64,000 nt of DNA from Streptomyces zagrosensis (lineage in GTDB: Bacteria > Actinomycetota > Actinomycetes > Streptomycetales > Streptomycetaceae), in assembly GCF_014203645.1 (NCBI RefSeq), contig NZ_JACHJL010000001.1, positions 186,001 to 250,000 on the forward strand. The letters are read 5' to 3'. Below, piece after piece: positions 45,383-53,886 of the stretch. Position 1 is the first letter of the stretch. Each line of letters begins with the position of its first letter. The position numbers and the translations under genes were made by a program. The notes below the pieces were generated by a model that was not told the origin of the DNA, did no database searches, and saw only the letters and a program-made list of their open reading frames with translations.

Positions 45383-46029
45383 TCCTGGCCGACGATTCGA
45401 CACTGCTGCGCGAGGGCCTGATCCGGCTGCTCGCCGAGGAGGGCCACGACGTCGTCGCGGCGGTCGGCGACGCCACCGCGCTGCTCGACGCGGTGGATGC
45501 ACACCCGGCGGACGCGGTGTGCGTCGATGTGCGCATGCCACCCACGCACACCGACGAGGGACTACGCGCCGCACTGGAGATCCGCCGCCGCTACCCGCGC
45601 CTGGGCGTACTCGTGCTCTCCCAGTACGTCGAGAAGCGCTACGCCACCGAGCTGCTGACCGGCGAGCTGACCGCCGGCGGCGGTGGCGTGGGCTATCTGC
45701 TCAAGGACCGGGTGGTGCAGGTGGACGAGTTCCTGGACGCCCTGGAACGCGTCGCCGCAGGCCAGGCGGCCTTTGACCCCGAGGTGGTACGCCAACTCCT
45801 GGCCCGCAGCACCCATGTGGACCCGCTCGCCAGGCTCACCGAACGGGAGCGTGAGGTGTTGGACGCGATGGCCCAGGGGCACGGCAACGCCGCCATCGCG
45901 GAACGGCTGTTCGTGTCGCGCAGCGCGGTCGAGAAGCACATCAACGCCATCTTCGACAAGCTCGGACTGACCGGAACGTCGGGCTACAGTCGCCGCGTGC
46001 TTGCCGTGCTGCGCTACGTGGGTAGTTAG
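45373..46029 (+). CDS. NarL/LuxR-type response regulator
   Basis: A 218-residue regulator. Receiver domain with Asp52 ('VCVDVRMPPTHTDEG') and 'YLLKDRV'; LuxR helix-turn-helix 'LTEREREVLDAMAQGHGNAAIAERLFVSRSAVEKH'. The receiver 'PPTHTDEGLRAALEIRRRYP' is typical of the DesR/LiaR-like class. GTG 45373 overlaps the kinase gene. The methyltransferase follows after 49 bases. Confidence 0.92.
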   Translation: MRVILADDSTLLREGLIRLLAEEGHDVVAAVGDATALLDAVDAHPADAVCVDVRMPPTHTDEGLRAALEIRRRYPRLGVLVLSQYVEKRYATELLTGELTAGGGGVGYLLKDRVVQVDEFLDALERVAAGQAAFDPEVVRQLLARSTHVDPLARLTEREREVLDAMAQGHGNAAIAERLFVSRSAVEKHINAIFDKLGLTGTSGYSRRVLAVLRYVGS

Positions 46030-46078
46030 GCAGCGTCGTCCCGGAAAAGTAGCGAGACGCAACGGGAGGGTACACATC

Positions 46079-46747
46079 ATGGCCGAAACCCGGCACGCGA
46101 AGCGCTCGACCGCACTCCATGACTACGTACTGGACCACAACCCACCACCCGACCCCGTGCAGCGCGAGCTCATCGCGAACACCCGCGCCCAGCTCCCCGA
46201 TCACGCCGAGATGCAGGTGGCGCAGGAGCAGGGGCCACTGCTGGCCTTTTTGGTCCGGCTGACCGGCGCCCGGCACATCGTGGAAATCGGCACCTTCACC
46301 GGCCTCTCCGCCCTCTGCATGGCCCAGGCACTGCCCCCGGAGGGGAAGCTCATCGCCTGCGACGTCTCGGCGGAGTGGACGGCGTACGGCCGCGCGGCGT
46401 GGGAGGAGGCGGGCGTCGCGGACCGTATCGAACTGCGGATAGCGCCCGCTCTGGAGACGCTGCGCGCCATGCCCAGCGAGCCGCACATCGACCTGGCCTT
46501 CGTGGACGCCGACAAGCCGGGATACCTCGCCTACTGGGAGGAGTTGGTGCCCCGGATGCGTCCTGGCGGCCTGATCGCCGTGGACAACGTCTTGTACGGA
46601 GGAGAAGTCGTCAACCCCTCGTCCGCCTCGGTCAACGGGGCCGCGATCCATGCGTTTAACGAGCACGTACGGGCGGATTCCCGCGTTGACTCGGTCCTGC
46701 TAGAGGTGGCCGACGGGCTGACCCTGGCCCGCCGCCGAGAGCAGTAG
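46079..46747 (+). CDS. Class I O-methyltransferase (COMT-like)
   Basis: A 222-residue SAM- and metal-dependent methyltransferase. 'IVEIGTFTGLSALCMAQAL' is motif I, 'LAFVDADKPGYLAYWEEL' holds the metal-binding aspartate, and 'PGGLIAVDNVLYGGEVVNP' follows. Such enzymes methylate catechol-like hydroxyls. A GGGAGGG site (46064-46070) precedes ATG 46079. It may share the transcript of the two-component system. Confidence 0.9.
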   Translation: MAETRHAKRSTALHDYVLDHNPPPDPVQRELIANTRAQLPDHAEMQVAQEQGPLLAFLVRLTGARHIVEIGTFTGLSALCMAQALPPEGKLIACDVSAEWTAYGRAAWEEAGVADRIELRIAPALETLRAMPSEPHIDLAFVDADKPGYLAYWEELVPRMRPGGLIAVDNVLYGGEVVNPSSASVNGAAIHAFNEHVRADSRVDSVLLEVADGLTLARRREQ

Positions 46748-46939
46748 CCCGCTGGGTCGCCCATCCGTTGCTCACCTTGGCGGGGCCCGTGGACGGTCGG
46801 CCACCGTGCCGGGCGCCGCTAGGCTCGCGTTCCTAGACACCCCGGCGACGAGCGCCGGCGGTGCGGATCGTCGTAGCGGATGGGCACGTGCCTCAGCAGG
46901 ACCGGCGCGCGGCGAGCGCGGGAGACAGGGAGAACGGCA

Positions 46940-47737
46940 GTGGTGGACGGCGCGACCCAGGGCGGCGCGCCCGCGGACCGGCCGCGGACGATGTACCAGA
47001 AGGTGGCGGCCGACCTACGGCAGGCGATCACCGAGGGAGGGTACGGCTCCGGCGGCCGGCTGCCCGCCGAGGGCGACCTGGCACAGCGGTACGGGGTCTC
47101 CCGGGGCACCATTCGGCAGGCGCTGTCCGTGCTGCGCACGGACGGCCTGGTCACCTCCCGGCGAGGTACCCGGCGCGTCGTGCTGGGCACCGAACGTGTG
47201 CAGAGCTTCGGCGAGCTCCTCAGCTTCACCCGCTGGGCCCGCTCCATCGGCGAGAAGCCGGGAGGCCGGGTCGTCGGTCTCACCCGTCGCCCGGCCGATG
47301 AGACCGAGAGGGACCAACTGCGCCTGGTCGCCGGCGCGTTCGTATACCGCGTGTTGCGCATTCGTACGCTCTCCGGCCGCCCGGCGATGGTGGAGCGCAC
47401 GGTGTACCCGGAGCACATCGGCGCCCTGATCGCCCGGCTGAAGCCCGATGCCGTCTCGCACACGGTGCGGCTTGAGGAACAGGGCGTCATGATCGCGGAT
47501 GCCCAGCACACCGTCGATCTCGTACGCGCCGACGCGGACGACGCCCGGCTGCTCGGCTGCCGGCCGGGCGACGCACTCCTGCGTGAGCGGCGGCGTAGCA
47601 CCGACCCGGCCGGCGCCCCGATCGAATGGTCGGACGACCGCTACCTGCCGGGCACGGTGGCCTTCACGGTGCACAACTCGGCCGCGTCCGGCTCACTCGC
47701 CCGCCGCCGCGGCACGCCACCACCACCCAACAACTGA
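46940..47737 (+). CDS. GntR-family regulator with UTRA domain
   Basis: A 265-residue HutC-subfamily regulator. The N-terminal winged helix is 'RTMYQKVAADLRQAITEGGYGSGGRLPAEGDLAQRYGVSRGTIRQALSVLRTDGLVTSRRG' in parts. The UTRA ligand domain spans about 100-245. The C-terminus is a proline-rich tail. GTG 46940 has GGGAGA upstream (around 46930); GTG 46943 is a near-equal choice. Effector and target are unknown. Confidence 0.88.
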   Translation: MVDGATQGGAPADRPRTMYQKVAADLRQAITEGGYGSGGRLPAEGDLAQRYGVSRGTIRQALSVLRTDGLVTSRRGTRRVVLGTERVQSFGELLSFTRWARSIGEKPGGRVVGLTRRPADETERDQLRLVAGAFVYRVLRIRTLSGRPAMVERTVYPEHIGALIARLKPDAVSHTVRLEEQGVMIADAQHTVDLVRADADDARLLGCRPGDALLRERRRSTDPAGAPIEWSDDRYLPGTVAFTVHNSAASGSLARRRGTPPPPNN

Positions 47738-47786
47738 CCAGCGGGCCCGGCCCCGGCAGGGCGGCCCGGCCGCGTAGGCGTGCGCC

Positions 47787-47810
47787 CGCGGCGCGGTGAG
47801 CCGCGCCGTG
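47787..47810. terminator. Hairpin between GntR and zinc-ribbon genes
   Basis: About a 10-bp stem around CGGCGCGG-TGAG-CCGCGCCG (47789-47808), located between convergent genes. Confidence 0.55.
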
Positions 47811-47823
47811 CGCCCCGCGTACC

Positions 47824-48045
47824 TCAGCCGCAGCAGCCACCACCGCAGCACCCGCCGCCACCGCCGCCCGGGGCGGCGGCGCCACGGGGCGCGGACGCGC
47901 TCCCGCCAACGGCAACCGTGGACAGCAGCTTCACCGTGTCGTCGTGCCCATCGGGGCAGACGGCGGAGGCGTTGGACTCGGCCATGGGCCGACTGAGCTC
48001 AAAGTTCGCACCGCAGGCGCGGCAGCGGTATTCGTAACGAGGCAT
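47824..48045 (-). CDS. FmdB-family zinc-ribbon protein
   Basis: A 73-residue protein. 'PRYEYRCRACGANFE' (Cys8, Cys11) with 'AVCPDGHDD' (Cys30, His34) make a zinc ribbon of the FmdB regulatory type. The C-terminal tail is Gly-rich with 'GGCCGGGCCG' and four cysteines, an unusual feature. Its function is unknown; homologues are tiny and highly conserved. ATG 48045 is clear. Confidence 0.85.
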   Translation of the reverse strand: MPRYEYRCRACGANFELSRPMAESNASAVCPDGHDDTVKLLSTVAVGGSASAPRGAAAPGGGGGGCCGGGCCG

Positions 48046-48085
48046 GTCGGCAGCCTAATGCGGACCCCGCGGGGCCCGAACCCGT

Positions 48086-48228
48086 AGACCGTCCACCCGG
48101 TGCGCAGACCGTCCACCCGGTGCGGGGGTGGGGCGATCCCCCGGTGCGACGGACGGCGCGCTCGCCTGGGCGGGGGCTCCTGGGTGCCAGCTCCCGGACG
48201 CGAGTTCCCGGGCGCGAGTTCCCGGGCG
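48086..48228. repeat. Two tandem repeats upstream of the zinc-ribbon gene
   Basis: A 20-bp unit AGACCGTCCACCCGGTGCGS occurs twice (48086-48105, 48106-48125). A 14-bp unit CGAGTTCCCGGGCG occurs twice (48201-48214, 48215-48228). Confidence 0.8.
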
Positions 48229-48236
48229 CGGGGAAG

Positions 48237-49862
48237 TCAGCCGCCGGCCGCGCCGCGCTCCTCGCGGATCTCCTGTACGACGCGGGCGACGCTCTGCCGT
48301 ACCGCCTCGGTCTCGGTGAGGAAGTGCCACCAATCGGGATGGCGCCCCTCCAGGCCGGCGACCGCACGGTCCAATCGGGCGACGGCGTCGTCCAGCGGGC
48401 GGGCGTGCCGCGGATCGGGGGTGTTACGGCCCGCCATGGCCAGCCGCTGGGCGTCGCGCAGGGCGAACCGGGTGCGCTCGATCTCGCCGGTCTGATCGTG
48501 CGAGACCTCGTTCAGGCGGCGCAGTCGCTCACCGGCCGCGGAGACCGCCTCATCGGTGGTGTTGAGCAGTGCCCGCGCGGTGGACAACAGCGATATGGCG
48601 TCCGGCCAGCGCTGTTCGTCTCGCGCCGCCCTGGCCTCTTTGAGCTTGGCCTCGGCCTGCGTGACGGAGCCCGCAGCCTGCTCCGCAACGGGCTGGAGGT
48701 CCTGCCAACAGGCGGCGCTGTAGCGGCGGCGCAACTCGCTGAGCACCGGTTCGACGCCCTCGGTACGGGTGGTGATGGCCTCGGCGCGGGTACGCAGCGA
48801 GACCAGCCGCTTGTCGATCTCCGCGGCGGTCGCCGGCAACCGCTCGGCCTCCCCGCGTACCCCTTCGGCCGCACGCAGCACATGGTCGGCGCGCCGGATG
48901 GTCTCCTGTACGCCGTGCTGCCCGGCGCCCTGGTTCAGCTTGGTCAACTCCGGGGAGAGCGCGGCGAGTCGGGCCGCCAGATCGTCGGCCCGCAGTCCGG
49001 ATGCCCGTACGGCGTCCAGCGCGTTGCTGGCCGCAAGGAGTGCCTGCCGGGCTCGCTCGACGGCCGGTGCGAGCCGGGCCAGCTGGGTTTCGGCCGTCCG
49101 CAGCAGCGGGGCCAGCCCCTGCGCGAACCGGTCGAGGTCGCTCTTGGTGCGGTCAAGCTCGGCCTTGGCCCGCGTCAGTTCGCTGCTGGCACGGGCGGCG
49201 GCGGAGGCTTCGAGGTCGTCCCGGTCGAGGTCATGGGAGTCCACGGCGGTGATGTACTCATGGCTGACCTGGTCGATGCGCTGCCCGATGGCCGCGAAGT
49301 CACTGGCGGCCTTGCGCGCGGCGGCGGAGTCATCGACGGCAGTGATCACCTCAAGGGAGATCCGCAGGTCCCGCTGGGCGGTGTCCAAGTCGTAGAACGC
49401 CGCGGCAGCGGCGTCCTTGGCCACCTGCGCATCGGCCCGCCCACTCTCTCCCCGCCCGAACCACCGCCGCGTACCACCGCCGGCGAAGGAACCGGCCCAA
49501 GCGGCGAGCGCGAGCGGCACGGGCAGCAGGGCGAGCGCGACGACGTCCCCGGCAACCCGCCCGATGCCCACGCGGCCGGGCCTTCCGGGCACGGTGCGAC
49601 GCGTACCGGTGCTGGTTGTGGCGCAGTGGCTTGCCTCGATGCCGGTTGCCGCGAGGGCGGCCGTAGGGCCGCCCGGCTCGGGGTGTCCTGGCTTGGCGTT
49701 TCCTGCCTTAGCGTTTCTTGGCTTGGCGGGTCCCGGCTTGGTATCTCTGGTGGTGGCGCTGGCTGGGGCGGGCTCCTTGACGCGGGTGACGGATGGGGCG
49801 GGCAGTCGGCCATGAAGTAGGCGGCGTGCTAGCCGTACAGACTGCGTGGTGGTCGCCGTCAC
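48237..49862 (-). CDS. Coiled-coil protein, family not recognised
   Basis: A 541-residue protein. The first 110 residues are a basic/proline-rich disordered region, followed by a single hydrophobic segment ('VVALALLPVPLALAAWAGSF', about 110-130). From about 160 to 530 it is heptad-like, charged and alanine-rich, predicted coiled coil, with blocks such as 'RAKAELDRTKSDLDRFAQG'. It resembles membrane-tethered scaffolding proteins. No enzymatic motif is seen. GTG 49862 with GGGAGAGGG is the best start. It lies beside the tRNA-Val gene. Confidence 0.75.
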   Translation of the reverse strand: MTATTTQSVRLARRLLHGRLPAPSVTRVKEPAPASATTRDTKPGPAKPRNAKAGNAKPGHPEPGGPTAALAATGIEASHCATTSTGTRRTVPGRPGRVGIGRVAGDVVALALLPVPLALAAWAGSFAGGGTRRWFGRGESGRADAQVAKDAAAAAFYDLDTAQRDLRISLEVITAVDDSAAARKAASDFAAIGQRIDQVSHEYITAVDSHDLDRDDLEASAAARASSELTRAKAELDRTKSDLDRFAQGLAPLLRTAETQLARLAPAVERARQALLAASNALDAVRASGLRADDLAARLAALSPELTKLNQGAGQHGVQETIRRADHVLRAAEGVRGEAERLPATAAEIDKRLVSLRTRAEAITTRTEGVEPVLSELRRRYSAACWQDLQPVAEQAAGSVTQAEAKLKEARAARDEQRWPDAISLLSTARALLNTTDEAVSAAGERLRRLNEVSHDQTGEIERTRFALRDAQRLAMAGRNTPDPRHARPLDDAVARLDRAVAGLEGRHPDWWHFLTETEAVRQSVARVVQEIREERGAAGG

Positions 49863-50109
49863 TACCCTCTCCCGATAAATCGCCCCAGGCCCGAATGCCA
49901 TTCTCCCACCCGTTAGGGACGAATACACGGCCCGGATAGTTCACGGTTTGCTGTGGCTGCCCCTCCCGTGCCACCCCGCGGCCCCGCCCGACCCGGGCAA
50001 GCCGCCGCAACCTGCGACCAACCCCCCGACCAGCCTCGTAACGCCTTGGGCCAGGGGCACGGGTTTGCGAGTATGGGGCGGCATCGGGGTACGCTGTCGG
50101 CTCACGCCA

Positions 50110-50185
50110 GGGCGCATAGCTCAGCGGTTAGAGCGCTGCCCTTACAAGGCAGATGTCGGCGGTTCAAATCCGTCTGTGCCCACCA
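50110..50185 (+). tRNA. tRNA-Val (anticodon TAC)
   Basis: A full cloverleaf is visible: acceptor arm GGGCGCA (50110-50116) with TGTGCCC, D arm with GCTC/GAGC, anticodon loop CTTACAA (50141-50147; anticodon TAC at 50143-50145) on a CTGCC/GGCAG stem, T arm with GGCGG...TTCAAAT. Discriminator A (50182) is followed by an encoded CCA (50183-50185). It decodes GTA and wobble valine codons, the rarer ones in this high-GC genome. Confidence 0.97.
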
Positions 50186-50187
50186 AA

Positions 50188-50233
50188 CTGGCCTGGCCTT
50201 TCACCCCAGAAAGGCCAGGCCAGAGGTGTTTTT
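50188..50233 (+). terminator. Intrinsic terminator after tRNA-Val
   Basis: A 15-bp stem (50188-50202 / 50209-50223) with loop ACCCCA, then a T-run (about 50228-50233). T-tracts after hairpins are uncommon in this GC range. Confidence 0.85.
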
Positions 50234-50265
50234 GGGCTGAGCGGAATGGCCCGCCCACGCGATGC

Positions 50266-50613
50266 CTACAGCTGGACTACGTCGTCGGCGCGGGGATGAC
50301 GACAACGCATGGGTTCCCACCTTTCGCTCCCGGGTTCGTCGGCGGCGGGTCCGATGTCCTCGGCCGGGGTGACCAGCCATCCGAAGGTCACCGTTGCGGT
50401 GTAGTGGAGGTGGCGGCCACCGGGGTGGTCGATGGCGGCGTGGGTGCGGCACCAGCGCTGCGCCTGGCTGTGTTGCCCTGTCGGCCCTTGGTCGGGTTCG
50501 GGTTGCGGTGACTGTTCACCGCAGGTGACGCAGGTGGCGCGCACGGCGTACGGCACCCCTTGCGGGTCGGGGCCGATGGCCATGTCTACGAAGCGGTAGG
50601 TGCTGCGGGTCAT
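50266..50613 (-). CDS. Small protein with CxxC and WCRTH motif, family not recognised
   Basis: A 115-residue protein. 'RATCVTCGEQS' and 'QRWCRTHAA' suggest a metal-binding knuckle. 'GRHLHYTATVTFGWLVTP' precedes an acidic C-terminus. It overlaps the preceding leftward gene by 4 bases (ATGA), so it is translated with it. I assign no function. Confidence 0.65.
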   Translation of the reverse strand: MTRSTYRFVDMAIGPDPQGVPYAVRATCVTCGEQSPQPEPDQGPTGQHSQAQRWCRTHAAIDHPGGRHLHYTATVTFGWLVTPAEDIGPAADEPGSERWEPMRCRHPRADDVVQL

Positions 50614-51086
50614 GTGGTTGGCCCTTGTGTGAGTGCTTGTGTCCCGAGTGCCTGTGTTTCGAGTGCTTGTGTGCCGTGGACGTGGAGGGCGGCGGGTTCG
50701 AGGAATGCGGCGAGGGTGTAGGGGTCGGTGAGGTAGTGGCCTGACCAGGTGTGGGGGATGCGCCAGTAGATGCCGGGGCTGGTGCGGTGGTGGGCGGGTG
50801 GCACGGCGACGTAGTGGGCACCTTGTTCGCCGGTGATGAGGGTGACGTGGTGGCTCATGCGGTCCCAGGGCAGGCCGGGTTGGCGGGTGGCCCGGCTCTT
50901 GGGGACGAGCCAGTAGGCGGAGCCGCCGAAGGCGTCGATGATGGTTGCGGAGGTGGGGTGTTCGTGGTCGAGGAAGGCGAACGCGCAGCGGGCGACCGCG
51001 ACGTCGGTACGTACCGCGTCCCAGATGTGGCCCGCGGGGAGCGGTAGGGCGTCGGTGCTGGCGGGTGGGGACCAGGGGAGGTTCAT
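50610..51086 (-). CDS. Hypothetical protein A, patch paralogue family
   Basis: A 158-residue protein: 'PAGHIWDAVRTDVAVARCAFAFLD', 'ATIIDAFGGSAYWLVPKSRA', 'VTLITGEQGAHYVAVPPAHHRTSPGIYWRIP'. The same ordered blocks occur in the proteins at 51083 and 52965, so the three look homologous. The C-terminus is a 5-residue repeat (TQALE, TQALG, TQALT) from a 15-base tandem repeat. ATG 51086 overlaps the upstream stop. I assign no function. Confidence 0.65.
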   Translation of the reverse strand: MNLPWSPPASTDALPLPAGHIWDAVRTDVAVARCAFAFLDHEHPTSATIIDAFGGSAYWLVPKSRATRQPGLPWDRMSHHVTLITGEQGAHYVAVPPAHHRTSPGIYWRIPHTWSGHYLTDPYTLAAFLEPAALHVHGTQALETQALGTQALTQGPTT

Positions 51087-51526
51087 CGCGCCGCGCCGCC
51101 TGGGGTGCGGTGGCGCGGGGTGGTCCGTTGCAGGGTGGTGGCGATGGCGTCGGCGAGGCGTGCAGCTGGGGTGAGCAGCCGGTCCGGCTCGGGGGCGATG
51201 CGCCACCATACGAGGTGGTCCCGGGTCATGCCGGGGACGAAGAGAAAGCTGCCGTCGTCCCCGGCCAGGGTGAACCTGTCGTCGGCGCGCAGGTGTTGCA
51301 CGGCTGGTGCGTGCGGTGCGATCAACCAGGTCATCTCACGGCCGATGTCCTCTTGGATGACCGCGCCACTGCCGTCACCGAGGTGCGCGAGGACGCGGTT
51401 GCCGAGGTAGGTCGGCAGGGTCAGCGCGTGCCAACCGAGGTCACCGACCCGGGTCCAGTTCACCCCGCCACCGGGCGGAATCCACTCATGGGGCGGGGTG
51501 GCGGGCGTACTGGTGTCGGTCGGCAT
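51083..51526 (-). CDS. Hypothetical protein B, patch paralogue family
   Basis: A 147-residue protein: 'PPHEWIPPGGGVNWTRVGDLGWHALTLPTYLGNRVLAHLGDGSGAVIQED' in pieces, then 'EMTWLIAPHAPAVQHLRADDRFTLAGDDGSFLFVPGMTRDHLVWWRIAP'. GGAGG precedes ATG 51526. It is close to protein C at 52965 (same N-terminus, same motif order). The pattern 'xWLIxP ... GDDGSxxxVPG ... WWRI' recalls the C-terminal part of Streptomyces primase-polymerase-like proteins; this is a weak inference. Confidence 0.7.
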   Translation of the reverse strand: MPTDTSTPATPPHEWIPPGGGVNWTRVGDLGWHALTLPTYLGNRVLAHLGDGSGAVIQEDIGREMTWLIAPHAPAVQHLRADDRFTLAGDDGSFLFVPGMTRDHLVWWRIAPEPDRLLTPAARLADAIATTLQRTTPRHRTPGGAAR

Positions 51527-51652
51527 GGCGCAGCCTCCGGGGTCATCAACGGTAATCACTTGATGACCGAACGTAAGGGTGCGGTTGGGGTTTGGACTAG
51601 GACACTCTGCACGGGCCTAGCCCCCATGTAACCCGCATGTAGGTTGCACGCG

Positions 51653-52843
51653 TTACAGCGGTAGCCCTATAGCGTCCGCCAATTGACGCATTTCTTGCGT
51701 GAGCATGCGCCGCCGCTTCACTACGTCACTCAGGATGTCCCGCGCGTATCGCTGCTGCGCCAGCCACTCAGGAACCCGTTCGTGGATGTCCGATAGGGCC
51801 GCGACGGCCTGCGTGTGATCGCGCATGCGGGCGTACGCCGCCGCCACGTCCAGGCGGTGGCGGTTGAACGCGTTTTGTTTTCTTCCCGCATCTGGTGTTC
51901 GCGCGTCGGCGCTCGGCGCGATCTCCAGCACCTTGTCAGGGTGGTCAAGCACCATATGCCGCTCAGCCCTCTTGTACGCCACGGCCAGCGGGCCCCATGG
52001 GCTCATTCGCCGGCCGAGCGGCAGGTCTCGGCCGGTCATCGCCGCGGCACCGTGGGCGAGCTTCAACGCATCCGCTGCCTCGTCCGGCCGGTTGTCTCGT
52101 ACGCACGCTGCCGCTAGGTGCAGCAGCAGCTCGCCCCACGCGGCGAGGTCGTCCGTTGAAGCGCGACTCATCCGTGGCTCTACGTCGTCTGCCCACGCCG
52201 CGGCCAGCTTCCGCGCTTGGTCCAGATGCCCCTGCCGGACAGCCAGCCAGCACATGGTCCCCACCACAGAGGCTGCGCGGTGCTGGTCCTGCGCCGTAGC
52301 GAGGGCCCGCCGGAGGGCTACCGAGGCGGCTTCGTACTGGTGGGTCTGAGTGAGCATGGAACCGGCGAGTTGGAGGACGTAAGCGCGCACGTCGCGCGCC
52401 TCGGCGGAGTCGCCCAGCGCGTCAGCATCCCGCACTGCGTGCGGTAAAAGGACTGCGGCCTCGGCCAACCGCGCAGACGCGCGAAAGTCTCGCACCGCAG
52501 TGGCTGCTGCCTGCACGCTCTGCAAGGTCGGCGACTCGGAGAGGGCGTCTGTGGGCGGGGGTAGCTCGACGGCCTGCTGCACTGGCAGCCACAATGCCGA
52601 AGGGCCTTCGGCGTGCTGCTCGGCGTCGGCGTTGCTGCGATCGAGCAGGCGTGAGGTGGGGATTCGGAGTGCTGCGGCCAGCTTCCGGGCCGTCTCCAGC
52701 CGGGTGCGGTCTACCTGCTGCTGCTCCAGCTTTCTGATCAGGGAAAGAGAGACACCGGAGGCATCGGATAACTGACCTTGCGTCAGGCCCCGGCGCTTGC
52801 GGATGTCGCAGAGGCGCGTGCCGATGTCAGTGGGCTCGGGCAT
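51653..52843 (-). CDS. XRE-family helix-turn-helix protein with TPR-like repeats
   Basis: A 396-residue regulator. The N-terminal helix-turn-helix is 'IGTRLCDIRKRRGLTQGQLSDASGVSLSLIRKLEQQ' (about residues 7-45). The rest is alpha-helical with TPR-like pairs ('AEAAVLLPHAVRDADALGDSAEARDVRAYVLQLAGSMLTQTHQYEAASVALRRAL'). This layout is typical of Streptomyces regulators that bind peptides or partner proteins. It is flanked by two paralogous small genes (B and C). The ATG is unambiguous. Confidence 0.88.
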   Translation of the reverse strand: MPEPTDIGTRLCDIRKRRGLTQGQLSDASGVSLSLIRKLEQQQVDRTRLETARKLAAALRIPTSRLLDRSNADAEQHAEGPSALWLPVQQAVELPPPTDALSESPTLQSVQAAATAVRDFRASARLAEAAVLLPHAVRDADALGDSAEARDVRAYVLQLAGSMLTQTHQYEAASVALRRALATAQDQHRAASVVGTMCWLAVRQGHLDQARKLAAAWADDVEPRMSRASTDDLAAWGELLLHLAAACVRDNRPDEAADALKLAHGAAAMTGRDLPLGRRMSPWGPLAVAYKRAERHMVLDHPDKVLEIAPSADARTPDAGRKQNAFNRHRLDVAAAYARMRDHTQAVAALSDIHERVPEWLAQQRYARDILSDVVKRRRMLTQEMRQLADAIGLPL

Positions 52844-52964
52844 ACCGGTCTCCTCGTTCCGAAGTAGACACTCAGAACGGTACTCCCGGCCCAGCCCGGG
52901 AGGCAGCGACCGGCTCCCGCCAACGCCTGGCGGGGGCCGCCGCGTGACGGTGCTACGGGCGCCT

Positions 52965-53396
52965 TCAGGGTGCCTTGGGCCGCACCGGCCCCTCTTTGGC
53001 GGGTGGCGGCGTGATGGCGTCGGCGAGTTTGCCGGCTTCGGTGAGTAGCCGGTTGCTGGTGGGCTCGATGCGCCACCACACGATGTGGTGACGGGTGATG
53101 CCGGGGACGAAGACGTAACTGCCGTCGTCTCCCGACAGGGTGACGTTGTGGTTCTCGCGCAGGTGTTGGACGGCTGGTGCGTGCGGTTCGATCAGCCACG
53201 TCAGCCGGTCGTCGGCGTCTTCTTGGATGACCGCACCGCTGGTGTCGCCGAGTTCGGCCAGGACGCGATTGCCCAGGTACATCGGCAAGGTGAGGGTGTG
53301 CCAGCCGAGTTCACCAACGCTGGTCCAGCGCATGCCGCCACCGGGCGGAATCCAGTCGTAGGGCGGGGTGGTGGGCGTACTGGTTTCGGTCGGCAT
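52965..53396 (-). CDS. Hypothetical protein C, patch paralogue family
   Basis: A 143-residue protein that is closely similar to protein B: 'MPTETSTPTTPPYDWIPPGG', 'GAVIQEDADDRLTWLIEPHAPAVQHL', 'VTLSGDDGSYVFVPGITRHHIVWWRIEP'. It is the first gene of the leftward group C - XRE - B - A - small CxxC protein. ATG 53396 is used. It diverges from 53611 across a 214-base gap with inverted TGCACACATC copies. Confidence 0.7.
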   Translation of the reverse strand: MPTETSTPTTPPYDWIPPGGGMRWTSVGELGWHTLTLPMYLGNRVLAELGDTSGAVIQEDADDRLTWLIEPHAPAVQHLRENHNVTLSGDDGSYVFVPGITRHHIVWWRIEPTSNRLLTEAGKLADAITPPPAKEGPVRPKAP

Positions 53397-53494
53397 GGCG
53401 CAGCCTCTCCGCAGGTCATGCCCGGCGCCGGGTCGCCGAGCGTCGCTGCACAGAAGCTAAGAATCGCAACACGCGCTACAGCCAGCGATGTGCA

Positions 53495-53584
53495 GATGTG
53501 TGCAGACCGACGCCTTACCGGGTGACAGGTACTCGGGCACTCCTTGACCGCTAACCTCCAGCGGCCGGAGCATGTGCACACATC
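53495..53584. promoter_or_regulatory. Inverted pair of TGCACACATC in divergent gap
   Basis: GATGTGTGCA (53495-53504) and TGCACACATC (53575-53584) are exact inverted copies, 70 bases apart. A partial GATGTGCA (53487-53494) lies beside the first. Their placement between divergent genes suggests sites for one of the two helix-turn-helix regulators of the patch. Confidence 0.5.
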
Positions 53585-53610
53585 GGCACAGCTCGTGACC
53601 GGAGGCAGCC

Positions 53611-53886
53611 ATGTCGCTAGTGTTCATCGGGATCGACCCAGACACGGGGGATGATGAAAGCCCCACCGTGTGGATCGATACAACAAGGCGGGAACTCCTA
53701 TTCCAAGGATGGAAGCCCGAAGCAGACCAGGACGCCGAATGCACCGCGTTCTCGCTGCCAGGTCACGCAGTCGGTATTCCCGATCACGAGGCTGTGATCC
53801 GTATCCCTGCCCGGATGGTGCACATGATCAGAGAGGCATGCGATGCCATCGAAGCCCTTGGGGCCGCCGCCGAGCCCGTTCGCTGA
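53611..53886 (+). CDS. Small hypothetical protein
   Basis: A 91-residue protein starting 'MSLVFIGIDPDTGDDESPTVWID' and ending 'MVHMIREACDAIEALG'. Acidic, without membrane segments. It overlaps the next gene by 44 bases. Its neighbours are DUF6879 and a DUF5753 regulator, so a role in that unit is likely. Family unknown to me. Confidence 0.65.
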   Translation: MSLVFIGIDPDTGDDESPTVWIDTTRRELLFQGWKPEADQDAECTAFSLPGHAVGIPDHEAVIRIPARMVHMIREACDAIEALGAAAEPVR

